A stretch of 12,074 nt of DNA. Source: an archaeon (GTDB lineage Archaea > Nanobdellota > Nanobdellia > Woesearchaeales > JAGVOV01). The notes beneath the pieces were generated by a model that saw only the letters and a program-made list of their open reading frames with translations, was not told the origin of the DNA and searched no databases. Positions within the stretch are counted from its first letter, which is position 1; each line of letters starts with the position of its first letter. A program made the position numbers and the translations under genes. Shown piece after piece: positions 1 to 5,412 of the stretch. The stretch covers positions 1 through 12,074 of the forward strand of contig JAGVOV010000166.1 in NCBI GenBank assembly GCA_020052545.1. Reading direction: 5' to 3'.

Positions 1-475
1 GATAATCATAACCAGAATCCTTTTCAGCCACATTGACAAGCACCTCAGAGCTTGTCGGCTTCTGTGCAGTGACAATGCCGTTGATCTCAGCCTCTTTGCC
101 GTTGAGATTGTCCCCGAAATATATCTGCTTGTCAATGTCAGTGGGCTGGTTGAAAGCTATGATAATATTGTCAAAGTTCCTTGGCGGCACAGCATTCTCC
201 TCAAGGATTGTCGTAGTCGTCTCATTGATTGTGCCGTTAGTCTGATTGATCAGCGTATCATTCACAAAAGTATCATTAACAAGGATTGTGGTCGAGACCG
301 TAGTCAAAATTGTAGTGATGATTGTTGTAGGAATAGAAGTTTCAGCAGTCGTGTCTACAATAACATTGCTGGTCACTGTCGGCTCTTTTATGCTGAGAAG
401 ATAGACATACAGCACCAAGAGCGCCAGAATAAGCACTCCGAAAGTGATGAACTTCTTTTTTTCAAAATCCCCCAT
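1..475 (-). CDS. Membrane-anchored Thr-rich surface protein, partial (3' end beyond window)
   Basis: The minus-strand frame is open from an ATG at 475 to the left edge (158 codons, no stop), so the C-terminus is missing. Residues 9-29 are one hydrophobic helix after a Lys-rich start (KKK, 6-8), a likely signal anchor with the rest outside the cell. Residues 42-63 form a stalk with Thr pairs every four residues (50-51, 54-55, 58-59, 62-63). Residues 67-86 carry five N-X-T sequons (N67, N72, N77, N80, N84). A globular, less Thr-rich part begins near residue 97 (PPRNFDNIII). The start lies 25 nt after the E1 gene stop with no evident TATA box between them, so cotranscription is likely; only a weak GAGTGG precedes the ATG. 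I do not recognise the extracellular domain. It is not an obvious type IV pilin. Confidence 0.8.
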   Translation of the reverse strand, partial: MGDFEKKKFITFGVLILALLVLYVYLLSIKEPTVTSNVIVDTTAETSIPTTIITTILTTVSTTILVNDTFVNDTLINQTNGTINETTTTILEENAVPPRNFDNIIIAFNQPTDIDKQIYFGDNLNGKEAEINGIVTAQKPTSSEVLVNVAEKDSGYDY

Positions 476-500
476 AATGCCCACTCATTCAGTTTTGTAT

Positions 501-1196
501 TTAAACTTTATGGCTGCAAGCCTTATTTTTTATCTTTATCTCAGTGAGGCTCGGCAGAGACATGTTGAGATGCAGAAGGTTTTTATTCGGCTTCTGCCCG
601 AGCAATATCTTGATGCATTCGTTAGCCTGCATGGCCGCAATCGAGTGTGTCAAAGTGTTCAGGACCCCAGAAGAACAGCAGCTCTCGTCAAAATTTGCCT
701 TTGGAAACAGGCATAGGAAGCACGGCTTCCTTGGCATGAAGGCATGCACATATCCTTCATCCCTGACTGCGCTCGCAAAAATCCATGGCTTCTTGGATTT
801 AAGGCAGAAAGCGTTGATGACTTTCCTCGTCTCTATGTTATCAGTGCAGTCTAAGATCAAGTCGGCTTTGGTAAGAGTTGTTATGTTTTGTTTTGATAGG
901 GCTATATTTTTTATATCAATATCAACCCTCGAGTTTATCCTGCTCAGGTGCTTTTTCAGGGCTTTGGTTTTCAGTTCCCCTATGTCTTTCTCATCATACA
1001 GCGCCTGCCTCTGCAGGTTGTTCAGCTCAATGAAATCCGCATCTATCAGAAGAAGCTTTCCTATCCCTGCTCTTGCAAGAAGCTCGGCTGCGACGCTGCC
1101 CAAAGCACCGAGACCGACAATGGCAACACAGGAGTTTGCAAGCTTCACCTGGCTGCTCTTGCCAAAAAAAGCAATCTGTCTCGAGTACCTGTCCAT
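501..1196 (-). CDS. ThiF/MoeB/HesA-family E1-like adenylyltransferase
   Basis: This 231-residue protein is the length of a minimal MoeB/ThiF/UbaA enzyme, which adenylates the C-terminal Gly of a ubiquitin-like sulfur carrier (MoaD, ThiS or archaeal SAMP). Visible motifs are the N-terminal RYSRQ (3-7), the nucleotide-binding GLGALGS (28-34), the acidic pair D52/D54, the NNLQRQ Arg (R63), the Lys of ELKTK (76-78), and DCTDN with Mg-binding D119. Cys173 in SCCSSGV aligns with the family's active-site Cys. Zinc ligands are C159 and C162; the usual second CxxC near the C-terminus is reduced to C227-S-H229. No ubiquitin-like partner lies in the window, so molybdopterin, thiamine, tRNA thiolation or sampylation cannot be told apart. 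The ATG is 26-27 nt from the TATA box at 1219-1230, which indicates a leaderless mRNA. Confidence 0.9.
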   Translation of the reverse strand: MDRYSRQIAFFGKSSQVKLANSCVAIVGLGALGSVAAELLARAGIGKLLLIDADFIELNNLQRQALYDEKDIGELKTKALKKHLSRINSRVDIDIKNIALSKQNITTLTKADLILDCTDNIETRKVINAFCLKSKKPWIFASAVRDEGYVHAFMPRKPCFLCLFPKANFDESCCSSGVLNTLTHSIAAMQANECIKILLGQKPNKNLLHLNMSLPSLTEIKIKNKACSHKV

Positions 1197-1218
1197 AAGT
1201 ATAGGTTGAGAAGAAATC

Positions 1219-1230
1219 TTTATATATATT
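1219..1230. promoter_or_regulatory. Shared bidirectional TATA box
   Basis: TTTATATATATT reads as a TATA box on both strands. Its centre (about 1224) is 26 nt before the plus-strand ATG at 1250 and about 28 nt before the minus-strand ATG at 1196. These are the distances expected of archaeal leaderless genes, so the element probably drives both divergent genes, each starting at its ATG. Confidence 0.7.
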
Positions 1231-1249
1231 GCCTTGGCTGAAACTCAGG

Positions 1250-1576
1250 ATGACAGAAGAAAACCCCACTGATGAGGAGCTTTTTGAGCAGCAGAAGACC
1301 GGCAAGCCCCCTTCTGGCGTGTGGCAGAATGTCAGCATATTCTTCGGTTTTGTGTCTATTGTGGTATTTGCCCTGCTGATAGTATTTTGGGATTTAATAG
1401 GTAGCCTTTCAACGCTTTTTTTCGTGGCGTTTGTGGCGACAAGCCTCACGACATTGGCTGCTTATTTCGTGCAGTGGGGCAAGATGAAAGAAGGATTGAG
1501 CATGTTCGGCACAGTCATAATGTTTATCAACATGGCCGCCTTAGTCTTTTTGATAACCTATTCTATCATATTATAA
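1250..1576 (+). CDS. Small three-helix membrane protein, unknown function
   Basis: This 108-residue protein has an acidic, Glu-rich N-terminus (about residues 1-20) followed by three hydrophobic segments near 27-50, 54-75 and 85-107. I chose the ATG at 1250 over an in-frame TTG at 1229 because the TATA box at 1219-1230 is centred 26 nt upstream of it, and the TTG would fall inside the box. There is no Shine-Dalgarno sequence, as expected for a leaderless transcript. I recognise no catalytic motif or family. It is divergent from the E1 gene, with a shared promoter, and convergent with the eL15 gene. The two genes may therefore be co-expressed, but that says little about function. Confidence 0.75.
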   Translation: MTEENPTDEELFEQQKTGKPPSGVWQNVSIFFGFVSIVVFALLIVFWDLIGSLSTLFFVAFVATSLTTLAAYFVQWGKMKEGLSMFGTVIMFINMAALVFLITYSIIL

Positions 1577-1596
1577 AAAAAGATTATAGAAAAAAA
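1575..1596 (-). terminator. Twin T-tract terminator of the eL15 gene
   Basis: On the minus strand, just after the eL15 stop codon, two runs of seven T occur (1596-1590 and 1581-1575). Archaeal RNA polymerase typically terminates at such runs without a hairpin. The second run overlaps the stop codon of the convergent gene. Confidence 0.6.
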
Positions 1597-1601
1597 TGGG
1601 C

Positions 1602-2180
1602 TTAATTCGCCCTTCTTCCGTTCGCTCGGTTGCTTGGCCTCATCTTCTCAGCTCCTTTGCCTTTATGGCGCAAACCGCGGCTTTCCTTGCCTGGGCTTGT
1701 CAGGCCTCTGAAGACCTTGCTCCTGTTTGCTGGATGTGCGACCCATGAGACACGCTTGTCAGCCAATATCGAAGGATGGGCCTTGTCTGCCATGACGACC
1801 TCGAACCAGTGATAATTGCCGTCTTTCGCGGCAAAGTAGCTGCCTAGAACTTCGCAATTCGGGAAAGCGTCATTTGCCCTCCTCTCTGCGATTTCCTGGT
1901 AGCTCATTGAAAGCGCGACTGAATTGGTCCTGTGCTTGCTTCTCCTCGCTTTCCTGTTCCTTCCTCTGACGTGGCCGCCGCCAATGACTCTCTGTCTAAC
2001 GACAATATAGCCTAGCTTTGCCTTGAATCCCAGGCTTCTTGCCCTGTCAAGCCTTGTAGGGTGAGCAAGCCTTAATGTCACAGGCTCCTGTCTCCATGCG
2101 ACCAATCTTTCCTTAAGAAGTCTCTTACTCTCATCATTGCCTGCTTGCCAGGCCTGCCTCAAATACTTGAATAATGCCAT
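1602..2180 (-). CDS. rpl15e: Large-subunit ribosomal protein eL15 (L15e)
   Basis: This 192-residue, strongly basic protein matches archaeal/eukaryotic eL15 along its whole length, and that length is usual for archaea. Recognisable parts are the N-terminal LFKYLRQAW (3-11), the Arg-rich WRQEPVTLRLAHPTRLDRAR block (29-48), VVRQRVIGGGHVRGRNRKAR, the NCEVLGSYFAAKDGNYHWFEVV core, and a Lys/Arg-rich tail (SRGLRHKGKGAEKMRPSNR). eL15 is an rRNA-binding protein of the large subunit with no bacterial counterpart, so it marks the source as archaeal. A strong Shine-Dalgarno GGAGG (2192-2188) sits 7 nt before the ATG. The nearest good TATA box is at 2303-2310, implying a leader of about 100 nt that holds two hairpins. 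Two T-tracts follow the stop. Confidence 0.97.
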   Translation of the reverse strand: MALFKYLRQAWQAGNDESKRLLKERLVAWRQEPVTLRLAHPTRLDRARSLGFKAKLGYIVVRQRVIGGGHVRGRNRKARRSKHRTNSVALSMSYQEIAERRANDAFPNCEVLGSYFAAKDGNYHWFEVVMADKAHPSILADKRVSWVAHPANRSKVFRGLTSPGKESRGLRHKGKGAEKMRPSNRANGRRAN

Positions 2181-2187
2181 CTTATTG

Positions 2188-2192
2188 CCTCC
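2188..2192 (-). promoter_or_regulatory. Shine-Dalgarno site of rpl15e
   Basis: GGAGG lies 7 nt before the ATG on the minus strand and fixes the eL15 start. It is among the strongest ribosome-binding sites here, and it contrasts with the many leaderless genes nearby. It lies just downstream of the leader hairpins, so their folding could affect access to it. Confidence 0.75.
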
Positions 2193-2203
2193 ATTGTTTT
2201 CTG

Positions 2204-2280
2204 GAACGAAGTTCTATGGACGCTGACGTTCCTGCGTCCTTCGTTCAGGATGTTCAGGCGAGCAAGCCTACATTCATCCT
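2204..2280 (-). promoter_or_regulatory. Structured 5' leader of rpl15e: two tandem hairpins
   Basis: Two adjacent inverted repeats fill the predicted leader. Hairpin A has an outer stem GAACGAA (2204-2210) with TTCGTTC (2240-2246), a 7-nt asymmetric bulge, and an inner stem GGACGC (2218-2223) with GCGTCC (2234-2239). Hairpin B has an outer stem AGGATG (2247-2252) with CATCCT (2275-2280) and an inner stem AGGC (2256-2259) with GCCT (2266-2269). Hairpin B ends at 2280, which is where transcription should start if the TATA box at 2303-2310 is used. The pairing is visible in the sequence; a regulatory role, for instance autoregulation by eL15, is inference. Confidence 0.45.
2254..2277 (-). other. 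Seven-codon upstream ORF in the rpl15e leader
   Basis: Three nucleotides after the predicted transcript start, an AUG opens a reading frame encoding MNVGLLA, followed by TGA. It lies inside hairpin B and ends well before the eL15 Shine-Dalgarno site. It could be an attenuator-type leader peptide or a chance ORF. The length is short, and nothing but position supports translation. Confidence 0.2.
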
Positions 2281-2302
2281 CAGGAGAGGGTGTTTTTGGG
2301 GC

Positions 2303-2310
2303 TTTATAAA
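2303..2310 (-). promoter_or_regulatory. TATA box for rpl15e
   Basis: TTTATAAA, which is its own reverse complement, lies about 126 nt before the eL15 ATG. No TATA-like sequence is present about 26 nt before the ATG, so this is the best candidate. It predicts a start near 2280 and a leader of about 100 nt. Confidence 0.5.
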
Positions 2311-2323
2311 CATTTGGGAAAAA

Positions 2324-2330
2324 TTTAAAA
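2324..2330 (+). promoter_or_regulatory. TATA box for the DUF1761-like gene
   Basis: TTTAAAA is centred about 41 nt before the ATG at 2368. It predicts a transcript start near 2353 and a leader of about 15 nt, just enough to hold the GGGGTGG ribosome-binding sequence at 2356-2362. Confidence 0.4.
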
Positions 2331-2367
2331 CTAGGCCCGTATTTAGGCCATTTATGGGGTGGTATTA

Positions 2368-2757
2368 ATGATAAATTGGTTAGCTGTTTTGGTTTCGGCG
2401 ATAGTCGCGATGGCGCTTGGCGCTTTATGGCATTCAAGGGCGATGTTCGGGCCTATGTGGGCAAAGCTCAGCAAAATGACCACCAAAGATATGAAGGCTT
2501 CTCCAAAGATCTATTCCATAGCTTTTATCAATAGTCTGATAAAAGCGGCCATACTGGCGGTTTTCATATCTATGACTTTGACAACTGGCATATTGGCTGG
2601 TATTTTTCTAGGCTTCCTGGTATGGCTAGGCTTCGTCGCAACAGTGAGTTTAAGCGCAGTGCTGTGGGCAAAAAAGCCGGTTGAGGTCTACCTGATAGAA
2701 GTGGGTTATGAGCTGCTCGCATTCGTCGTTATGGGGATTATACTTGCAGTGTGGTAA
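2368..2757 (+). CDS. DUF1761-like four-helix membrane protein
   Basis: This 129-residue protein has about four hydrophobic segments (roughly 4-21, 51-71, 75-100 and 108-128). The first helix runs into ALGALWHSRAMFGPMWAKL (17-35), which resembles the signature of the DUF1761 family, where a small-residue helix is followed by an aromatic pair and FG-x-x-W. The length also fits. No biochemical role is established for the family that I can name. I chose the ATG at 2368 because a purine-rich GGGGTGG lies 5 nt before it; an in-frame GTG at 2359 would fall inside that sequence. The gene diverges from eL15 and is followed by a T-tract, so it is probably monocistronic. Confidence 0.75.
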   Translation: MINWLAVLVSAIVAMALGALWHSRAMFGPMWAKLSKMTTKDMKASPKIYSIAFINSLIKAAILAVFISMTLTTGILAGIFLGFLVWLGFVATVSLSAVLWAKKPVEVYLIEVGYELLAFVVMGIILAVW

Positions 2758-2772
2758 ATAATATAAACCACA

Positions 2773-2784
2773 TTTTTTTCTTTT
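2773..2784 (+). terminator. T-tract terminator of the DUF1761-like gene
   Basis: T7-C-T4 follows the stop codon by 15 nt. The tract falls between the PGI/PMI TATA box (about 2759-2766) and its ribosome-binding site, so termination of one gene and initiation of the next are interleaved. Confidence 0.5.
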
Positions 2785-2800
2785 CAAAAAAGGTAGTTAA

Positions 2801-3778
2801 ATGGATGTCGACAGCGGAAACATGAAACTTATCTTGGAACGCTTTCCTGAGCAGATCGAAGCTGCCTTGGATCTTGGTAAGAGCATCAAGGTAAAGGGCA
2901 GCATAAAACAAGTGATAATTGCAGGCTTAGGCGGGAGCGCTGCCGCAGCCGAGATATTGAAAGTTTATCTTAGCAGAGAGAAGCTTCAAATCACGATACA
3001 CAGGGATTATCTCCTTCCGGAATTCGCTGATGAAGCAACGCTTGTCTTCGCCTCATCGTATTCTGGCGACTCAGAAGAGACTTTGTCATGCTACAGGAGC
3101 GCAATGAGAAAAGGCTGCAAGATCATAGGGATAAGTTCAGGCGGCAAATTGCAGGAATACTGCAAAAGGGACAAAGTGCCTTTTGTCCTCCTTCCATCAG
3201 GACTTCCACAAAGGCTTGGCACAGGCTACATGTTCTTCCCAATATTGACAATATTGCAGGATTCTGGGATCATCAAAGACAGGTCAAAGGATATCCGCCA
3301 GATGCTGGCTTACCTCAAAGAAAATGATTTCCAGGAGCCAGCCAAGAAGATTGTGCAGAACATCGGCAAGAAAGTCCCTATAATATATTCTTCATTGAGG
3401 TTCTGGCCGATAGCCATGAAATGGAAGATTGACATAAATGAAAATGCGAAGATAGCGGCTTTCTATAACATCTATCCGGAGTTCAACCACAATGAGCTCA
3501 ATGCATACACTAATAAGACCATAGATGCTCACATACTGATATTGAAGGATGATGAGGAGATTGACAGGATAGACAGGAGGATGAGAGTGACTTCAGGAAT
3601 ATTCAAGAAGCGTGGTTTCACCGTGACAGAAGTGAGCATTAATGGAAACAACTATCTCACGAAGCTTTTCAGCGGCGTCATGCTTGGTTTATGGGTGTCG
3701 TATTACCTTGCGCTTGCGCTTGGGATCGATCCGACACCGGTGCCGATAATAAAAGAGCTTAAGGATGCGTTAAGATGA
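2801..3778 (+). CDS. Bifunctional phosphoglucose/phosphomannose isomerase
   Basis: This 325-residue SIS-fold enzyme interconverts glucose-6-P or mannose-6-P with fructose-6-P. Family landmarks, in order, are GLGGS (42-46), the sugar-phosphate loop SYSGDSEET (86-94), SSGG (112-115), PSGLPQR with R138, E214 in INENAK, H230 in PEFNHNE, and DPTPVPIIKELK with K318. The Arg, Glu, His and Lys match the catalytic set described for the Pyrobaculum enzyme, with the same 16-residue Glu-His spacing. The ATG is supported by AGGT (2791-2794) 6 nt upstream and a TATA-like ATATAAAC near 2762. The stop codon overlaps the start of the next gene (ATGA). With the nearby ROK kinase and PGK it serves glycolysis or gluconeogenesis; its mannose activity could also feed glycan synthesis. 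Confidence 0.95.
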   Translation: MDVDSGNMKLILERFPEQIEAALDLGKSIKVKGSIKQVIIAGLGGSAAAAEILKVYLSREKLQITIHRDYLLPEFADEATLVFASSYSGDSEETLSCYRSAMRKGCKIIGISSGGKLQEYCKRDKVPFVLLPSGLPQRLGTGYMFFPILTILQDSGIIKDRSKDIRQMLAYLKENDFQEPAKKIVQNIGKKVPIIYSSLRFWPIAMKWKIDINENAKIAAFYNIYPEFNHNELNAYTNKTIDAHILILKDDEEIDRIDRRMRVTSGIFKKRGFTVTEVSINGNNYLTKLFSGVMLGLWVSYYLALALGIDPTPVPIIKELKDALR

Positions 3779-3951
3779 ATGACTGGCTTATCGTCATAAT
3801 GAGCTTTGTATCATTGCTTGCGATATACTGGGTGCTATTCGCCCAGAAAAAATACAATGAGACTTTCCTCGACTACTTCCAGCCCAAGAATGCTGAGCAG
3901 AGGAAGAAATTCGAGGAACTGCAGAAAAAGGAACCAGGTAATAAATCATGA
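3775..3951 (+). CDS. Small single-helix membrane protein coupled to PGI/PMI
   Basis: This 58-residue protein starts at an ATG that overlaps the PGI/PMI stop codon (ATGA), a layout typical of translational coupling. Residues 4-23 form one hydrophobic helix (WLIVIMSFVSLLAIYWVLF). The rest is polar and Lys/Glu-rich (about 25-58) and probably cytoplasmic and helical, with EQRKKFEELQKKE near the end. It resembles no family I know. The tight coupling suggests co-expression with the isomerase, perhaps a membrane tether, but that is inference. Its last six bases overlap the convergent gene's stop codon through the palindrome TCATGA. Confidence 0.65.
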   Translation: MNDWLIVIMSFVSLLAIYWVLFAQKKYNETFLDYFQPKNAEQRKKFEELQKKEPGNKS

Positions 3952-4350
3952 CTTTTTTATCTTGTAGGCTTCAAGCCTCTTGGAGAGTGTGCGCTGTGTT
4001 ATCATATCAGCTCTAAATTCAAAATAGTTCGCCAATGTCTCATAGACCTTCCAGCTGAATACATGAGTATTACCAACGATACCCGGAAGCCAAAAACTTG
4101 TGTAGCTTGACATAAAATGCCTATACCCGGCACGTGGTGCACAGATTTTCTCAGAAAACTCTTCTTTGAATATTTTCTTTTTCTTTTCAGGGTCCTGCTT
4201 TGGCAATCTCTCATCTGATTGTAGAATTTCGGTAAGGCCGTCAATTCTGGCAAGTTCATAGCCAGCTACCTTGAGTATCGGGCCATAGGGCTTGAGCTTT
4301 GTGTAAACAAAACCAATCTTATGGTCAATAGTTTCATATGTACCCCCCAT
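3946..4350 (-). CDS. Unrecognised 134-residue protein
   Basis: The minus-strand frame remains open far upstream (to 4935), but the part above 4508 is only antisense to the ROK kinase. I chose the ATG at 4350 because TTTATAAA at 4373-4380 is centred 26-27 nt upstream, the leaderless spacing seen in this window. An in-frame ATG at 4356 adds two residues. The product is soluble, with no clear membrane helix or signal peptide. It has a charged stretch (DPEKKKKIFKEEFSEK, 53-68), an aromatic-rich middle (GYRHFMSSYTSFW, 75-87) and a basic C-terminus. I know no matching family. The DNA is visibly more A/T-rich than the flanking metabolic genes, so recent acquisition or fast evolution is possible. Confidence 0.6.
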   Translation of the reverse strand: MGGTYETIDHKIGFVYTKLKPYGPILKVAGYELARIDGLTEILQSDERLPKQDPEKKKKIFKEEFSEKICAPRAGYRHFMSSYTSFWLPGIVGNTHVFSWKVYETLANYFEFRADMITQRTLSKRLEAYKIKKS

Positions 4351-4372
4351 CTTCATAGCTAAAGCAACAATG

Positions 4373-4380
4373 TTTATAAA
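4373..4380 (-). promoter_or_regulatory. TATA box for the unrecognised gene
   Basis: TTTATAAA is centred 26-27 nt before the ATG at 4350, matching leaderless spacing. It is the main reason for choosing this start. Confidence 0.55.
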
Positions 4381-4477
4381 ACTGAGTGCTGGACGAAAAG
4401 ACTGAGGCAAAGGCTTTAATTGACTGGAATGTAGTGAGCAGATAGTAGCAATATAATCTGTTGGTACTTCAATAACA

Positions 4478-4487
4478 TTTATTAAAT
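4478..4487 (+). promoter_or_regulatory. TATA box for the ROK kinase gene
   Basis: TTTATTAAAT is centred about 25 nt before the ATG at 4508. No Shine-Dalgarno sequence intervenes, so the mRNA is probably leaderless. An ATG at 4501 is out of frame. Confidence 0.6.
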
Positions 4488-4507
4488 AAGGCGCTTGTCC
4501 ATGGAGT

Positions 4508-5380
4508 ATGGTCAAATATCTGGGCATAGATCTGGGCGGCACAAAGATTGCTGCGGGAATTGTCAATGAGAAAGGGAAAGTCCTGAAAAGGGCGGTTGTC
4601 CCGACAGAAGGGGAGAAAGGCCAGGATGCGATAGTCCAGAACATACTCAAAGCTGTAGACTCCGTATATTCCAAGGATGTCAAGGCTTTCGGGATGGGTG
4701 TCCCTGGCAGCGTCGATTTTGATAATGGCATCATAACAAGCACTGCAAATCTTCCTATAACGAATCTGGCAATCCGCGACATATTGCAGAAGAGATACAA
4801 GAAGCCAGTCTTCCTCGACAACGATGCGAAGGCTTTTACTCTTGGAGAAGCCATATTTGGTGAAGGGAAGAAATACAAGCATGTCATTGGAATAACTCTC
4901 GGAACTGGTGTCGGGGGTGGCCTCGTCATAGACAAGAAGATCTATCATGGAAGGGGCAACGCCACAGAGTTCGGTCATATGACAATCTTCTTCAATTCTG
5001 ACAGGGAAAGGAAAGGCAACAAGGGCGACTTCGAATGTTTTGTCGGCACAGTCGCAATAAAAGAGATGGCAGCCAAGCTTGACATGAAGGATGCCTTTGA
5101 GCTGCACGAAGAGGCAAAAGCAGGCAACCATGATGCGCTTCAGGCGTGGCATACGGTAGGAAAATATCTTGGCATATTGCTTTATAATATCACACGCTCT
5201 GTCGATCCCGACATAATAGTGTTCGGCGGCAACATAAGCAACAACTGGGACTTCTTCTGCAAGAGCATGGAAGATGAGCTGAAGCTGCGCCTTCAGTCTG
5301 ACATCCCGATATTGGCAAGGTCAAAGATGACTGACAGCACCATTGTCGGTGCTGCTTGCTTGGCGATGGCCAAACCCTAA
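4508..5380 (+). CDS. ROK-family sugar kinase (glucokinase-like), zinc motif lost
   Basis: This 290-residue protein carries the ROK/ASKHA features: phosphate-binding GIDLGGTK (6-13), GMGVPGSVD (62-70), LDNDA with catalytic base D106, LGTGVGGG (131-138), EFGH (154-157) and a C-terminal adenosine-binding FGGNIS (239-244). Kinases of this type phosphorylate glucose or related hexoses with ATP, which would feed the PGI/PMI encoded just upstream. The usual zinc motif CxCGxxGC is degenerate: the three Cys positions are E167, K169 and D174, while G170, G173, E176 and the His of EFGH remain. Exact substrate (glucose, N-acetylmannosamine, allose or other) cannot be read from the sequence. The Rad50-like gene begins 33 nt after the stop with its own TATA box. 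Confidence 0.9.
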   Translation: MVKYLGIDLGGTKIAAGIVNEKGKVLKRAVVPTEGEKGQDAIVQNILKAVDSVYSKDVKAFGMGVPGSVDFDNGIITSTANLPITNLAIRDILQKRYKKPVFLDNDAKAFTLGEAIFGEGKKYKHVIGITLGTGVGGGLVIDKKIYHGRGNATEFGHMTIFFNSDRERKGNKGDFECFVGTVAIKEMAAKLDMKDAFELHEEAKAGNHDALQAWHTVGKYLGILLYNITRSVDPDIIVFGGNISNNWDFFCKSMEDELKLRLQSDIPILARSKMTDSTIVGAACLAMAKP

Positions 5381-5381
5381 A

Positions 5382-5391
5382 CTTTTTAAAA
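5382..5391 (+). promoter_or_regulatory. TATA box for the Rad50-like gene
   Basis: CTTTTTAAAA is centred 26-27 nt before the ATG at 5413 and begins 2 nt after the ROK stop codon. It supports the 5413 start over an in-frame upstream ATG at 5356 that lies inside the ROK gene. Confidence 0.6.
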
Positions 5392-5412
5392 CAAACTGCT
5401 TTATTGCTTTCT

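Noticed and set aside
1..475. The left-edge protein as a type IV pilin processed by the prepilin peptidase
   Set aside because: The charged N-terminus is not followed by the Gly/Ala cleavage site and Glu-containing H-domain expected of class III signal peptides; a plain signal anchor fits better.
544..1209. A long plus-strand frame opposite the E1-like gene
   Set aside because: It is the complement of a gene with complete ThiF/MoeB motifs, and its translation shows no family signature.
2159..2437. A 92-codon minus-strand frame across the eL15 leader
   Set aside because: It starts inside the DUF1761-like gene, covers both promoters and the leader hairpins, and ends within eL15 in another frame. 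The translation looks non-coding.
3946..4935. A 329-codon minus-strand frame taken as one long gene
   Set aside because: Its upstream two-fifths are antisense to the well-supported ROK kinase gene. A TATA box at 4373-4380 supports a much shorter gene starting at 4350.
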